Shown piece after piece: positions 56,109-64,000 of a stretch of DNA of 64,000 bases. Source of the stretch: Ectopseudomonas mendocina (GTDB taxonomy: Bacteria; Pseudomonadota; Gammaproteobacteria; Pseudomonadales; Pseudomonadaceae); contig NZ_VRYE01000053.1 in assembly GCF_008041835.1 (NCBI RefSeq), positions 28,364 to 92,363 on the forward strand, in the 5' to 3' direction. Position 1 is the first letter of the stretch. The number at the start of each line of letters is the position of its first letter. Made by a program: the position numbers and the translations under genes. The notes beneath the pieces were generated by a model, which was given only the letters and a program-made list of their open reading frames with translations, made no database searches and was not told where the DNA came from.

Positions 56109-57224
56109 ATGTCCAAAGACTCAGAAGGCAATTACGCCCCAGAGAAACAAGATGTGCTGGTAGCCGCTGATGGCCGCTGGCATGACATTTACGCAAGCCT
56201 CGCATCTTCATTGGTGCCGGCACACAAAAAAGCAGGACGTGGGGTTCCATGTCCGGTGCATGGTGGGGAAGACGGGTTTAAGATTTTCCGCAAGACGGCA
56301 GGCTCGTCGAGCGGCGGGATCTGCCGTACCTGCGGGGTCAAGGCTGATGGCATAGCCTTGCTGATGTGGGTCAACCGCTGGAGCTTTCACCATGCTTTAC
56401 AGGAGGTTGGAGCATTGCTCCGGGTCAAAGACCCGTATGGACGCACCGCTGATGGATTTATCCCAAGCGTTGTAATCCGTAAGGAGCGAGCCCCAGCAAA
56501 ACCAGAGGTTTCAGACGATTGGCTGCGTGAAGCTATGCGCAACCTGTGGAAGGGAACCGTTCCTCTCACAGACCCATCAGCGGAACCAGCAAGGCTCTAT
56601 CTTCGCTCCCGAGGCATTCTTGCTTGGGACCGACCAGAGCTGAGCCGCTACGTTCGCTTTCATCCGGAATTGACCTACAAGGACAAAGCCGGCAAGCGTT
56701 CTAAGCATCCAGGGATAGTGTGTACGCTTATCGATCCTGAAGGCCAGGCTGTGACCATCAACCGTCACTATCTGACAATGAAGGGTGAGAAAGCTGATCT
56801 CGCTGAGCCGAAAAAAATGTTTCCAATCCCCAGCAACCGCAAGCTTCCCGGTTGTGCGGTGCCAACATCGCATCCAGGAGAAGTCTTGGATGTATGTGAA
56901 GGATTGGAAACAGCTCTGTCGGTGGAAACAGCCATGGGTATACCCGTATGGCCCTTGGTGAATTCCTACCTTTTGGAGAGCTTCGTACCACCAGCCTGCA
57001 CCAAAGCAGTCCGAATCTGGGCTGACAAGGACCGCAAGGAGGGCGGCCAGAAAGCGGCATTCGCTTTAAAAAAACGTCTGTGGGAAATGGGGATCAAGGC
57101 GCAAATAATGTTGCCGGACATGCCCATCCCTGACGGCTCCAAAGGTGTCGACTGGAATGACGTTCTTCGTGAACGTGGTTCCCTCGGCTTCCTAGGCCAC
57201 GAGGTCTATCGCGCACAGCGATAG
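56109..57224 (+). CDS. P4-type DNA primase (zinc ribbon + Toprim)
   Basis: Primase-like protein of 371 residues without a helicase part. N-terminal zinc ribbon of the P4-alpha/T7 type (Cys48, His51, Cys72, Cys75 in CPVHGG..GICRTCG), a middle region resembling DUF7146, then a Toprim domain with LDVCEGLETALSVE (catalytic Glu) and VRIWADKDRKEGGQKAA (Asp-x-Asp). SD CGGAGG before the ATG. It would prime the incoming strand after transfer or the plasmid's lagging strand. It is the last gene before the traF unit. Confidence 0.88.
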   Translation: MSKDSEGNYAPEKQDVLVAADGRWHDIYASLASSLVPAHKKAGRGVPCPVHGGEDGFKIFRKTAGSSSGGICRTCGVKADGIALLMWVNRWSFHHALQEVGALLRVKDPYGRTADGFIPSVVIRKERAPAKPEVSDDWLREAMRNLWKGTVPLTDPSAEPARLYLRSRGILAWDRPELSRYVRFHPELTYKDKAGKRSKHPGIVCTLIDPEGQAVTINRHYLTMKGEKADLAEPKKMFPIPSNRKLPGCAVPTSHPGEVLDVCEGLETALSVETAMGIPVWPLVNSYLLESFVPPACTKAVRIWADKDRKEGGQKAAFALKKRLWEMGIKAQIMLPDMPIPDGSKGVDWNDVLRERGSLGFLGHEVYRAQR

Positions 57225-57257
57225 GCCTCTGGCCTTCTCAACTTCCCCCTCTTTTTC

Positions 57258-57281
57258 CGACCGTAAAAGCGCCTGAAAACG
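57258..57281 (+). promoter_or_regulatory. Tra box before traF
   Basis: CCGACCGTAAAAGCG then CCTGAAAACG (core 57272-57281), about 62 bp before the traF start. Confidence 0.6.
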
Positions 57282-57342
57282 CGCCCCCTCCTGTTGGCCA
57301 ACGCTCACAATTCGAGCATCCCCATCTTGGCCAGACGGACTC

Positions 57343-58368
57343 ATGACGCCCCTAAAATTTCCCATCTTGTTGCTTGCTGCCGCTATAAGCAGCACTTCCC
57401 TTGCGGGAGAGACCAAGCCCGCCGAGTCAAAAACGCCCCAGGTTGCTGGTTCTTCGTTCTACCAGGACAAAGAGCGCGGCTGGTTCTGGTACGAAGATCC
57501 GCCTCCTGAACAGGAACCCGAAAAACTCGAGCCCGCGCCGGTTCCAGCGCCCCCACCTCAAGCCGAAACGGAAGTCTCCGAGCCAGCCGCGCCCGAGCTG
57601 CCACCGACCGGCAGCGTGGCGTGGATTCGCGAAATGCTTCCGAAACTGCGTGATGCAGCCATGGATAACCCCACCAAGGAGAATGTGAGTGCGTACTTCT
57701 GGGCTCAGCGAATCATGCTCGACAAGGCCGAGCGATTCTCACGTCACTCCGTCGACGTAATCCGTAATGACCCATTCCTCGACGAGGATATGCGTTATCC
57801 CGCCTCCAACGCCGCTTCTGACGCTCTAGCAACTGCGGCCGGCAAGCAGAAAGAAACCCTGTTGAAGCTCATCGCTGGCAGCTCTGCGCTGATGTTCTTC
57901 TACAACGGTAATGACTGCATTTTGTGCGAACAGGCCCTGGCAGCGGTCTCTGCTCTCGAGTTCAGGTACGGGTTTACTGTCATGCCCGTCTCGATGGATG
58001 GGGCCCCCCTTCCTGGCGGCAAATACCCAAACACACAGTACGACACTGGGCTCGCAGAGCAGCTGGGCATCATCACCTCGCCGGCGCTGGCCCTAGTCAT
58101 CCCTCCGAATGACGTGAAGATCGTCAGCTTCAGCACCGTTTCAATGGAGACGGCAACCACTCGGATTCTAATGGCGGCGAATGAAGCGGGGCTGATTTCC
58201 GATCAGGAATACAACGCCACATCCCGCCTTAACACCATGGGTTTGATCGACGCCACGAAACTGGCTGACGCACCGCCCGACGCAACAAAAAACCCTAACG
58301 AATTCGTGAATCGGATGCGCGATGAAGCTCGTCGCGCCTTTCAAAAAGACAACGGAGGTGCCCAGTGA
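57343..58368 (+). CDS. traF: TraF mating-pair protein with thioredoxin fold
   Basis: Periplasmic F-type assembly protein of 341 residues. Signal peptide to about 22 (SSTSLAGET), a Pro-rich linker, then a thioredoxin-like domain with FYNGNDCILCEQAL (Cys182, Cys185), which unlike many TraF proteins keeps a CxxC. It ends four bases into traH. Part of the traF-traH-traG unit for pilus assembly and mating-pair stabilisation. Confidence 0.88.
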   Translation: MTPLKFPILLLAAAISSTSLAGETKPAESKTPQVAGSSFYQDKERGWFWYEDPPPEQEPEKLEPAPVPAPPPQAETEVSEPAAPELPPTGSVAWIREMLPKLRDAAMDNPTKENVSAYFWAQRIMLDKAERFSRHSVDVIRNDPFLDEDMRYPASNAASDALATAAGKQKETLLKLIAGSSALMFFYNGNDCILCEQALAAVSALEFRYGFTVMPVSMDGAPLPGGKYPNTQYDTGLAEQLGIITSPALALVIPPNDVKIVSFSTVSMETATTRILMAANEAGLISDQEYNATSRLNTMGLIDATKLADAPPDATKNPNEFVNRMRDEARRAFQKDNGGAQ

Positions 58369-59765
58369 AAATCAAACCGATCGCCCTTGCTGTAGCGCTG
58401 ATGGTGCCCTTCGGGGCTCACGCGAACATTCAACAGCAGGTCAATGAAATGTTCAGCGGCATGATCAACGTCACCAGTCCAGGGGCATATAAAACAGCCA
58501 CACGCGGCGTTATTACCGGCGGCTCCGTTGTCCTTCGGAATCGGATATCCACTGCCAACCTCATCAGCATTACCCCGCCAAGCGCTAAGGGTGGATGCGG
58601 GGGGATCAACCTTTACAGTGGCTCGTTCTCCTTTATCAACGGCGAAGAGTTCGTAGCGCTCATGAGGAATGTGGCGTCGAACGCTGCTGGCATTGTTTCG
58701 GGCTTTGCCTTTGAGTTGGCCCTCGATGCGATGGACGCTCAGACAGGTGGCGTGATCCGCAACCTGGCCAACAAGATCCAGGCGCTCAATCAAATGTTTT
58801 CCAACAGCTGCCAGCTGGCGAGTGGGTTGGTTACGAATGCCAAAAAGGCATACGAAGAAAGCACCGACTTCAAATCCGCGATGACGGCCTTCGGGTCGAA
58901 CGTCTCATCTGACTTCTTTACCGCGAAATCCACCAAAGAAGACTCGCCAGCGAACCGGATTGCTGCCTCTGGTAAGGCCGTTCAATGCGAGAACACAGGG
59001 AACGTTCTGTGGTGCGCCATGAAGAAGTCAGGCCTTCAGTCGCAAATTCTGTTCGGTAGCGATGAGAACGCGGAATTCATCATGTCCATGGTTGGCAGCT
59101 ACAACGTGTCGCTCGCAAACGACGCCAGCGGGGGGAAAAACTTCGCTGCGCATCCTATGCCGAAGCTCATCACCGGCGAAGGTTTGAAGATTCTTGTTGA
59201 GGGCTCGGCCAACCTTGATGTCAAGGTCTACCAGTGCGACCAGGATGACCCGGACTGCTCAGACCCGAACATCCGAACTCTCACCAGCTTCAAGGGCCTC
59301 GAGACTCGAATCCTAGAGGATCTTCAAAACAACGGAATCCTTGAGCGTTTTGCGAACGGCACTGCAACCGCTGCTGACGGAAACCGGATTGCATACCTCG
59401 CATCAAGCCGAGTAGGGGTGAATTTGATGAAGATCACCCAGAAGGCAGGGGCTCAATCCGGTTATGACTATCTGAACCAGTTCGCCAAGAAAATTGCTGC
59501 TGATGCTTCGATGAGCCTGATTTATCAGCTGCTTGGGCATACAGAGAAAGGCCTGACCAGCCTGAATATGGCGGATGCAGGGAAGGTGATTGAGGACCTG
59601 CGGGCTACCAAGGGTGAGCTCATGGATGAATACCGCTCGTACATCGAGGAAGCAATGCAAGGCAAAGATGCCGATGGCCAAGCCGAGAAAATGCTCCAGA
59701 TGGCCCCTGTGTTTGATAATGGAACCCTGCCACAGGGAACCATCAACGATAACGCAGGCGCGTAA
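58365..59765 (+). CDS. traH: TraH conjugation protein
   Basis: Periplasmic/outer-membrane-associated pilus-assembly protein, 466 residues (F TraH ~458). Signal peptide to about 21 (GAHANIQQQ), then the family features MFSGMINVTSPGAYKTATRG, SANLDVKVYQCDQDDPDCSD and a C-terminal coiled-coil. It overlaps traF (ATGA-like) and is followed by traG after 11 bp. Confidence 0.92.
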   Translation: MKIKPIALAVALMVPFGAHANIQQQVNEMFSGMINVTSPGAYKTATRGVITGGSVVLRNRISTANLISITPPSAKGGCGGINLYSGSFSFINGEEFVALMRNVASNAAGIVSGFAFELALDAMDAQTGGVIRNLANKIQALNQMFSNSCQLASGLVTNAKKAYEESTDFKSAMTAFGSNVSSDFFTAKSTKEDSPANRIAASGKAVQCENTGNVLWCAMKKSGLQSQILFGSDENAEFIMSMVGSYNVSLANDASGGKNFAAHPMPKLITGEGLKILVEGSANLDVKVYQCDQDDPDCSDPNIRTLTSFKGLETRILEDLQNNGILERFANGTATAADGNRIAYLASSRVGVNLMKITQKAGAQSGYDYLNQFAKKIAADASMSLIYQLLGHTEKGLTSLNMADAGKVIEDLRATKGELMDEYRSYIEEAMQGKDADGQAEKMLQMAPVFDNGTLPQGTINDNAGA

Positions 59766-59776
59766 CGGAGATATCC

Positions 59777-62700
59777 ATGGACTTCACTATCTACACGACA
59801 GGCAGCGCCGAGTTCCTTGAGATCATGCTCAATGCCTGCGCAATGATCACAGGCAGCGGTGACGCAGAAGACCTTGCCCGTATTGGCGCGCTGATAGGCC
59901 TATTTCTGTTGGCGTTCCAAGCTGTTTTCAATAACCAGGCCATTACCTTCGGAAAGGCGGGCCTTGTGCTCGTCCTTTACATGATGTTCTACGGCCCTAC
60001 AGCCACCACTGTTATCGAGGATACGGTGTCGTCGCAGGTGCGGGTGGTGGACAACGTGCCTCTTGGCCCTGCCTTTGTCGGCTCAGTCATCTCAACGGTG
60101 GCCTACGGCATTACAAAAACCGCGGAGCAGGCATTTTCTACTCCAAGCATGACCGACTACGGGCTGTTCTCGAGTCTGAGCACATTGTCGAAAGTGCGCG
60201 ACGCTCTTCGGAACCCGATGGCACTGGACGGCTTCCAAAACTACCGAAAAGCGGACGGGTGGGATCTGCCCCGATCGGTGAACGAGTACATGACATTCTG
60301 TTCACTGAACCCCGTGGCGCTGAGAACGGATAAGACCTTGACCGACCTGTACCGATCGCCTGGCTGGGCGGAGGTGCTGTCAAACCAGAACTCATCGATG
60401 TTCATCTACGTCTATGACGGTACCGCCGGCACCATGAAAAGCTGTGCAGAGGCGCGGTCGTTTCTCAACGCCCATTTGCAGAACGTCTATACAGACGTGC
60501 TAGAGGACATTCTCCAGAAAGGGTTCAGCGAAGAGGCCAAGACCAACCGCATGACCAGCGGTATCCAGGTTCAAGCCGCTACTGACCAAGCTATTCAGAG
60601 CCTCGCACTGAGTAGCAAGTCGGCTCAGGACTACGTTTTGACTTCGCTAATTGCGCCGATTTTCAACGATTCCCGTGTCGATGCCATGAACCATTGGCAA
60701 GAGCAAAGAGCCGCAATGGCTCTTCGCGAATCGCTCAACCAGCAAGAAATTCAATGGGCGGGGAAGGGCGACAGCTTCAAACACTACATGAGACCGATGA
60801 TCGCCTTCTTCGAGGGCATGCTCTATGCGATGACGCCGTTCATGGCCTTTGCTTTGCTCCTGGGTGGGCCAGGCCTTTCTATCCTCGGCAAGTATCTCGT
60901 GTTGCCGCTGGCGGTGGGTTTGTGGATGCCGCTGTTGAGTATCGTGAATGCTTTTACCCTCTGGTATGCAGGCTCCCAGATGGAAGCCGTATTCAACGGC
61001 TACGACCCCACAGGTTCTGGTTTCGCAATGCTCCAACTCATGGACATAGACAAAGCCATCGGCAAGGCACTGGGTATTGGCGGTCTGCTTGCGGCGTCCG
61101 TGCCTCCATTGGCACTGTTCATCGTTTCCGGCTCTGCCATGGTTGCCAACAGCGTCATGAGCCAAATGACGGCAGGCGACAAATTCAAGTCCGAAGACGT
61201 GAATCCTCGGGCCCAGGATAGCGCACCTGTTCTCAGTCAAAATGCCTCGTTTACTTCCGACCAGGTAAGCTCCGGGGTGAGCAGAACGGGATCGCCGCAG
61301 CTTGCTGAGACGATAACCGGCGACCAAGCTGCGAGTGCAGTCCTTCAGAGCGCCCAAACCGCCTCGCAAACGGCCACGAGCCAGTACCAGAGCAACCTCT
61401 CAGCGGCAGGCCAGCAACTAGCCTCGACGAGTACGGGGCGCGAAGCGATGACGCAAATGGGCGAAAGCATCAAAGCTAGCGATGCTCTCAAGCAAAGCTC
61501 TTCCTATAACCAGGCAGTTGAGAATCTTCGAAGCAGTGGTTTCTCTGAGTCGTCGATAAACATGGCAACCGCAGCCTCAGCGCTTGGTGGGCAAGCCGGC
61601 CTGAAAGGCATCATGGCCAACCTCAAAACCAGTGATGGCAAGTCGCTTTCCGAAATGAGCGGCACAGAGCGTCGAACTGCCGAAAAATCTCTCTCGCAGT
61701 TAAGTTCTTCCGTGGAGAGCGCTAACACCCGTGACCTGACATTTGCCACCGGTGATGCCTTCCGTGACTCGTCGATGGCCCAAAGTAGTGTTAGCAACAC
61801 TGATCAGATAAATCAAAGCCGCACTGAAGCTCTACAGGCACAGAATACGTACAGCCAAGCGGCTTCTCAGCAAGACACCATCAGGGCAAGTCAAGGCCTC
61901 AATCTTCGCGATGCAGCGATCAAGTCGCTATCGAGAGGCGGGGTATCTCGAGCAGAGTCTGGCTTAGAACTTCAGCGCATGGCTGGTGCAACTGATGAAG
62001 GGAAAAAGCTCTTCGCTGAAGCATTTAATAGCCAAAGCATCAAAGATATGTCGTCGAATACGGACGAGCAGAGGGCGATGGCGGCAATCCGGGCGATTAA
62101 CCAGCAAGGCAGGCTCGGCGAATTGGTCATGAGCCAATTCAATCCATTCGACTTCAACGTAGCTCAGGGTAATGCGGGAGAGTTTGCAAACATAGCAGAC
62201 AAAGCCGGCGCAGCAACGGCCGGGAACTCAGGTTTGCAAGGCGAGTTCAATTCAAGATGGCAGGGTAACAGTGACGCATATGCAGGTGCTCAGGACATGA
62301 ACATTTCTGCTAAGGAAGCGGCTGAAGACCAAGGTGCTGAGCTTGTCGGAAACCGTCATGCGGAGAACAGCCTAGCCCCACAACTCGCGCATGCTCGCAA
62401 CAGTGAGGATGTTAGAGGGGCGGCAGATTCAGAGGCCGCGCAGCAACTATCGACCTTCGGTAAGAACTACGATGATAAGGGCTTGATGATCAAGGCCGCA
62501 TCGGCGGTTCAGAGCATCCAGTCGGGCGGCAAAACGCTTACGAACTTCCTGGCTGGCAACGAGAACACACAATTCAGCAATGACGTTTCTGAAGGGCAGC
62601 AACTGGGGCTGACAGATAGCCAAGCCGCACTTCGAGCAGCTAGCCGGGCAGGCATGCCAACGGACTCTGATATTTATCAGTGGTCCTCCTACCACACCTA

Positions 62701-62935
62701 CTCGGAAGCCATGATCGCGTCTGGCGGGGATGAAGACTATGCGAAGGGCGTCCATGCTTCATTGACGTACCAGGCAGCAGGAAGTGATGGAACATCTGCT
62801 GACCGGCCGGTTGTGGAAACTGTCGCTGCGGGCAATCGTCACAATCCCCTGCCCAAAAACTTTAGACCTGCGGCAATTGAAAATGCTGAACAACCCAAAC
62901 AGGCCAGCGGACCGAGGAGACCGTCAATCGAATGA
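59777..62935 (+). CDS. traG: TraG mating-pair and entry-exclusion partner
   Basis: Large inner-membrane protein of 1052 residues (F TraG 938). The N-terminal half holds several TM segments (about 36-75, 355-395, 425-450) and conserved MDFTIYTTGSAEFLEIMLNA. The C-terminal ~550 residues are Gln/Ser/Ala-rich and helical, the region that in F and SXT recognises entry-exclusion partners. No exclusion gene (TraS/Eex-like) was recognised in the window. Followed by a terminator. Confidence 0.9.
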   Translation: MDFTIYTTGSAEFLEIMLNACAMITGSGDAEDLARIGALIGLFLLAFQAVFNNQAITFGKAGLVLVLYMMFYGPTATTVIEDTVSSQVRVVDNVPLGPAFVGSVISTVAYGITKTAEQAFSTPSMTDYGLFSSLSTLSKVRDALRNPMALDGFQNYRKADGWDLPRSVNEYMTFCSLNPVALRTDKTLTDLYRSPGWAEVLSNQNSSMFIYVYDGTAGTMKSCAEARSFLNAHLQNVYTDVLEDILQKGFSEEAKTNRMTSGIQVQAATDQAIQSLALSSKSAQDYVLTSLIAPIFNDSRVDAMNHWQEQRAAMALRESLNQQEIQWAGKGDSFKHYMRPMIAFFEGMLYAMTPFMAFALLLGGPGLSILGKYLVLPLAVGLWMPLLSIVNAFTLWYAGSQMEAVFNGYDPTGSGFAMLQLMDIDKAIGKALGIGGLLAASVPPLALFIVSGSAMVANSVMSQMTAGDKFKSEDVNPRAQDSAPVLSQNASFTSDQVSSGVSRTGSPQLAETITGDQAASAVLQSAQTASQTATSQYQSNLSAAGQQLASTSTGREAMTQMGESIKASDALKQSSSYNQAVENLRSSGFSESSINMATAASALGGQAGLKGIMANLKTSDGKSLSEMSGTERRTAEKSLSQLSSSVESANTRDLTFATGDAFRDSSMAQSSVSNTDQINQSRTEALQAQNTYSQAASQQDTIRASQGLNLRDAAIKSLSRGGVSRAESGLELQRMAGATDEGKKLFAEAFNSQSIKDMSSNTDEQRAMAAIRAINQQGRLGELVMSQFNPFDFNVAQGNAGEFANIADKAGAATAGNSGLQGEFNSRWQGNSDAYAGAQDMNISAKEAAEDQGAELVGNRHAENSLAPQLAHARNSEDVRGAADSEAAQQLSTFGKNYDDKGLMIKAASAVQSIQSGGKTLTNFLAGNENTQFSNDVSEGQQLGLTDSQAALRAASRAGMPTDSDIYQWSSYHTYSEAMIASGGDEDYAKGVHASLTYQAAGSDGTSADRPVVETVAAGNRHNPLPKNFRPAAIENAEQPKQASGPRRPSIE

Positions 62936-62990
62936 GTAAAAAAGGGGCTTTATATTCTCTATAGTACATAGAACTGTGTAAATTTGATAA

Positions 62991-63019
62991 AAACCCCCTT
63001 AATTGGGGGTTTCTTTTTC
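62991..63019 (+). terminator. Rho-independent terminator after traG
   Basis: AAACCCCC and GGGGGTTT pair around TTAATT and are followed by CTTTTT. The surrounding 62940-63075 region is AT-rich. Confidence 0.85.
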
Positions 63020-63075
63020 CTGAAGACTGCACTATATATATAGTAAATAATGTGTAGTTTGTGTAGGATTCAAGG

Positions 63076-63942
63076 ATGTTTGCAACGAAGGTTACAGCCA
63101 AGGTAGTTCAGGATAACAGTGGAGTAACCACAGAGATCCCGGTCATTCTGACCGACCAAGGGGTTTTGGGGTCGGTCACAGATTATGTGCTTAGCCTTCA
63201 CCTAAATGGCATCTCATTTTCAACAATCACCAACCATATTCAGTCGATTAGACTCCTCATCGAGTTCATGGATGCCAACGAAGGCATGTTCGATGAACCC
63301 GAAGCGTTGTTCGCGGGCTTCGTCCGACGGCTCTACAGCGGGACCATCGGTGAAGATGGATTGGACCCCTCTGGCCTGTATTGGATACCGGCCAGTAATG
63401 GCACGATACATCGACACATCAGCAATCTGACGAATTTCACCAATTGGCTCTCGGACAAAGGTCTGGGCAAGCCTCTCAATACCTTGCGCACAGCCACTCG
63501 ACATGAGGAACGCATTCAGTACGCCGCTTGGTTTAGGCGTAACCAGAATGATTTCCTCGGGCACATTAAAGACACCTCGGTTAGTACCACGGTAAAAAGA
63601 GCCCGCAGCATCAAGGGCAGAACACCTCTGGCAAAAACCAATGACGATGCCATCGCCTTCCCTACGGGAAAGTTTGAAGACTTCTATATGAAGGGCCTGG
63701 GAGGAGCCAAAGACCCGCGAGTTGCGCTGCGGGACAAGCTTATCGTGCTCCTGATGCACGCGACCGGATTGAGGGTGAGCGAAGCACTGTTACTCTGGGT
63801 CACCGATGTCTTTGAAGACCCCTCCGATCCAGATCGGGCAATCGTGAGGATCTACAACGAGATAGAAGGTAAGGCACCTGAAGGCTGGAAGTCCCGAAAA
63901 GGGATAAAAACCCGCAAGGCGTACCTTCAAGAAAAAGGGTAA
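63076..63942 (+). CDS. Tyrosine recombinase, apparently truncated
   Basis: Phage-type integrase of which only 288 residues are in frame. An N-terminal SAM-like domain (about 25-130, NGISFSTITNHIQSIRLLIEFM) is followed by the start of the catalytic domain with LMHATGLRVSEALLL, where Arg233 is the first catalytic Arg. The HxxR and Tyr boxes are absent because of a stop at 63940-63942 after a GAAAAAGGG run. In the +1 frame the sequence stays open to the window end (KGKRIKWLILPLHESETDR). Either a frameshift or a real truncation has occurred. Sequence before the ATG: AAGGATG overlap, so a short UTR. Confidence 0.7.
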   Translation: MFATKVTAKVVQDNSGVTTEIPVILTDQGVLGSVTDYVLSLHLNGISFSTITNHIQSIRLLIEFMDANEGMFDEPEALFAGFVRRLYSGTIGEDGLDPSGLYWIPASNGTIHRHISNLTNFTNWLSDKGLGKPLNTLRTATRHEERIQYAAWFRRNQNDFLGHIKDTSVSTTVKRARSIKGRTPLAKTNDDAIAFPTGKFEDFYMKGLGGAKDPRVALRDKLIVLLMHATGLRVSEALLLWVTDVFEDPSDPDRAIVRIYNEIEGKAPEGWKSRKGIKTRKAYLQEKG

Positions 63943-64000
63943 GCGGATTAAATGGTTGATCTTACCTTTGCATGAGAGTGAGACAGACCGGCATCTCATC

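Noticed and set aside
60647..61369. 240-codon minus-strand open frame
   Set aside because: Antisense shadow of traG.
1..64000. Insertion sequences, transposons or integron cassettes
   Set aside because: No transposase, resolvase pair or terminal inverted repeats were seen; the only recombinase is the edge tyrosine recombinase.

Overview
The window looks like part of a large conjugative element (megaplasmid or very large ICE) of a Pseudomonas-like gammaproteobacterium. This rests on moderately high GC, Pseudomonas-like Shine-Dalgarno and codon use, a complete F-type (MPF_F) type IV secretion operon set, a MOBH-type TraI relaxase with a TraD coupling protein, and plasmid-type housekeeping genes (HU, NdpA, ParB-like, SSB, RecT, YqaJ exonuclease, P4-type primase). 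No rRNA, tRNA, transposase, CRISPR array or resistance gene was found. The host and plasmid group are inferences and were not tested by any search.

Layout. 0-8.3 kb: DNA and membrane housekeeping (SppA-like S49 peptidase, NdpA, DEAD-type helicase, HU, UvrD-like helicase, HELAH membrane protein, PLD-fold protein). 8.5-17.4 kb: a one-directional run of mostly small genes built around a MoxR-type AAA+ ATPase and a CobT-like VWA protein. Nearly every gene here is preceded by the same kind of two-hairpin leader. 17.4-24.0 kb: traN, then leftward genes (lipoprotein, CsrA, ParB-like, DsbA-like, lipoprotein). 24.1-28.5 kb: SSB/RecT/YqaJ recombination genes and small genes, again with the leaders. 28.6-53.1 kb: the transfer region in the order traI, traD, DUF4400, dsbA, traL, traE, traK, traB, traV, a 2464-residue Ig-like giant, traA, dsbC, traC, trhF-like, trbC-traW, traU. 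53-57 kb: NERD protein, two leftward genes, another leader cluster, primase. 57.3-62.9 kb: traF, traH, traG. 63 kb: a tyrosine recombinase that stops early near the right edge.

The most unusual content is RNA-level. (1) At least 17 genes carry a leader with a CCC..GGGG / CCCC..GGG hairpin, then a second hairpin in which an anti-SD segment pairs with the gene's own SD. In nearly all copies the left arm of the first hairpin can also pair with the same anti-SD, and the paired sequences co-vary from copy to copy. This is what a family of bistable translational switches would look like. (2) Four trains of closely packed palindromes precede leader clusters, three of their hairpins share a TGTATG hexaloop, and one train ends in a strong terminator. 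(3) A CCTGAAAACG-type box lies about 50-85 bp before the start codon of eight transfer or transfer-associated units. A CsrA homologue is encoded within the element and is a natural candidate, untested, for reading the leaders.

How the genes work together: TraI/TraD process and deliver DNA; TraL/E/K/B/V/C/W/U/F/H/G/A/N build the pilus and mating-pair apparatus; four thiol-disulfide proteins probably fold the Cys-rich components; SSB, RecT, YqaJ, primase and the helicases handle single-stranded DNA. The leader-controlled genes form a separate, co-regulated set of mostly unknown function.
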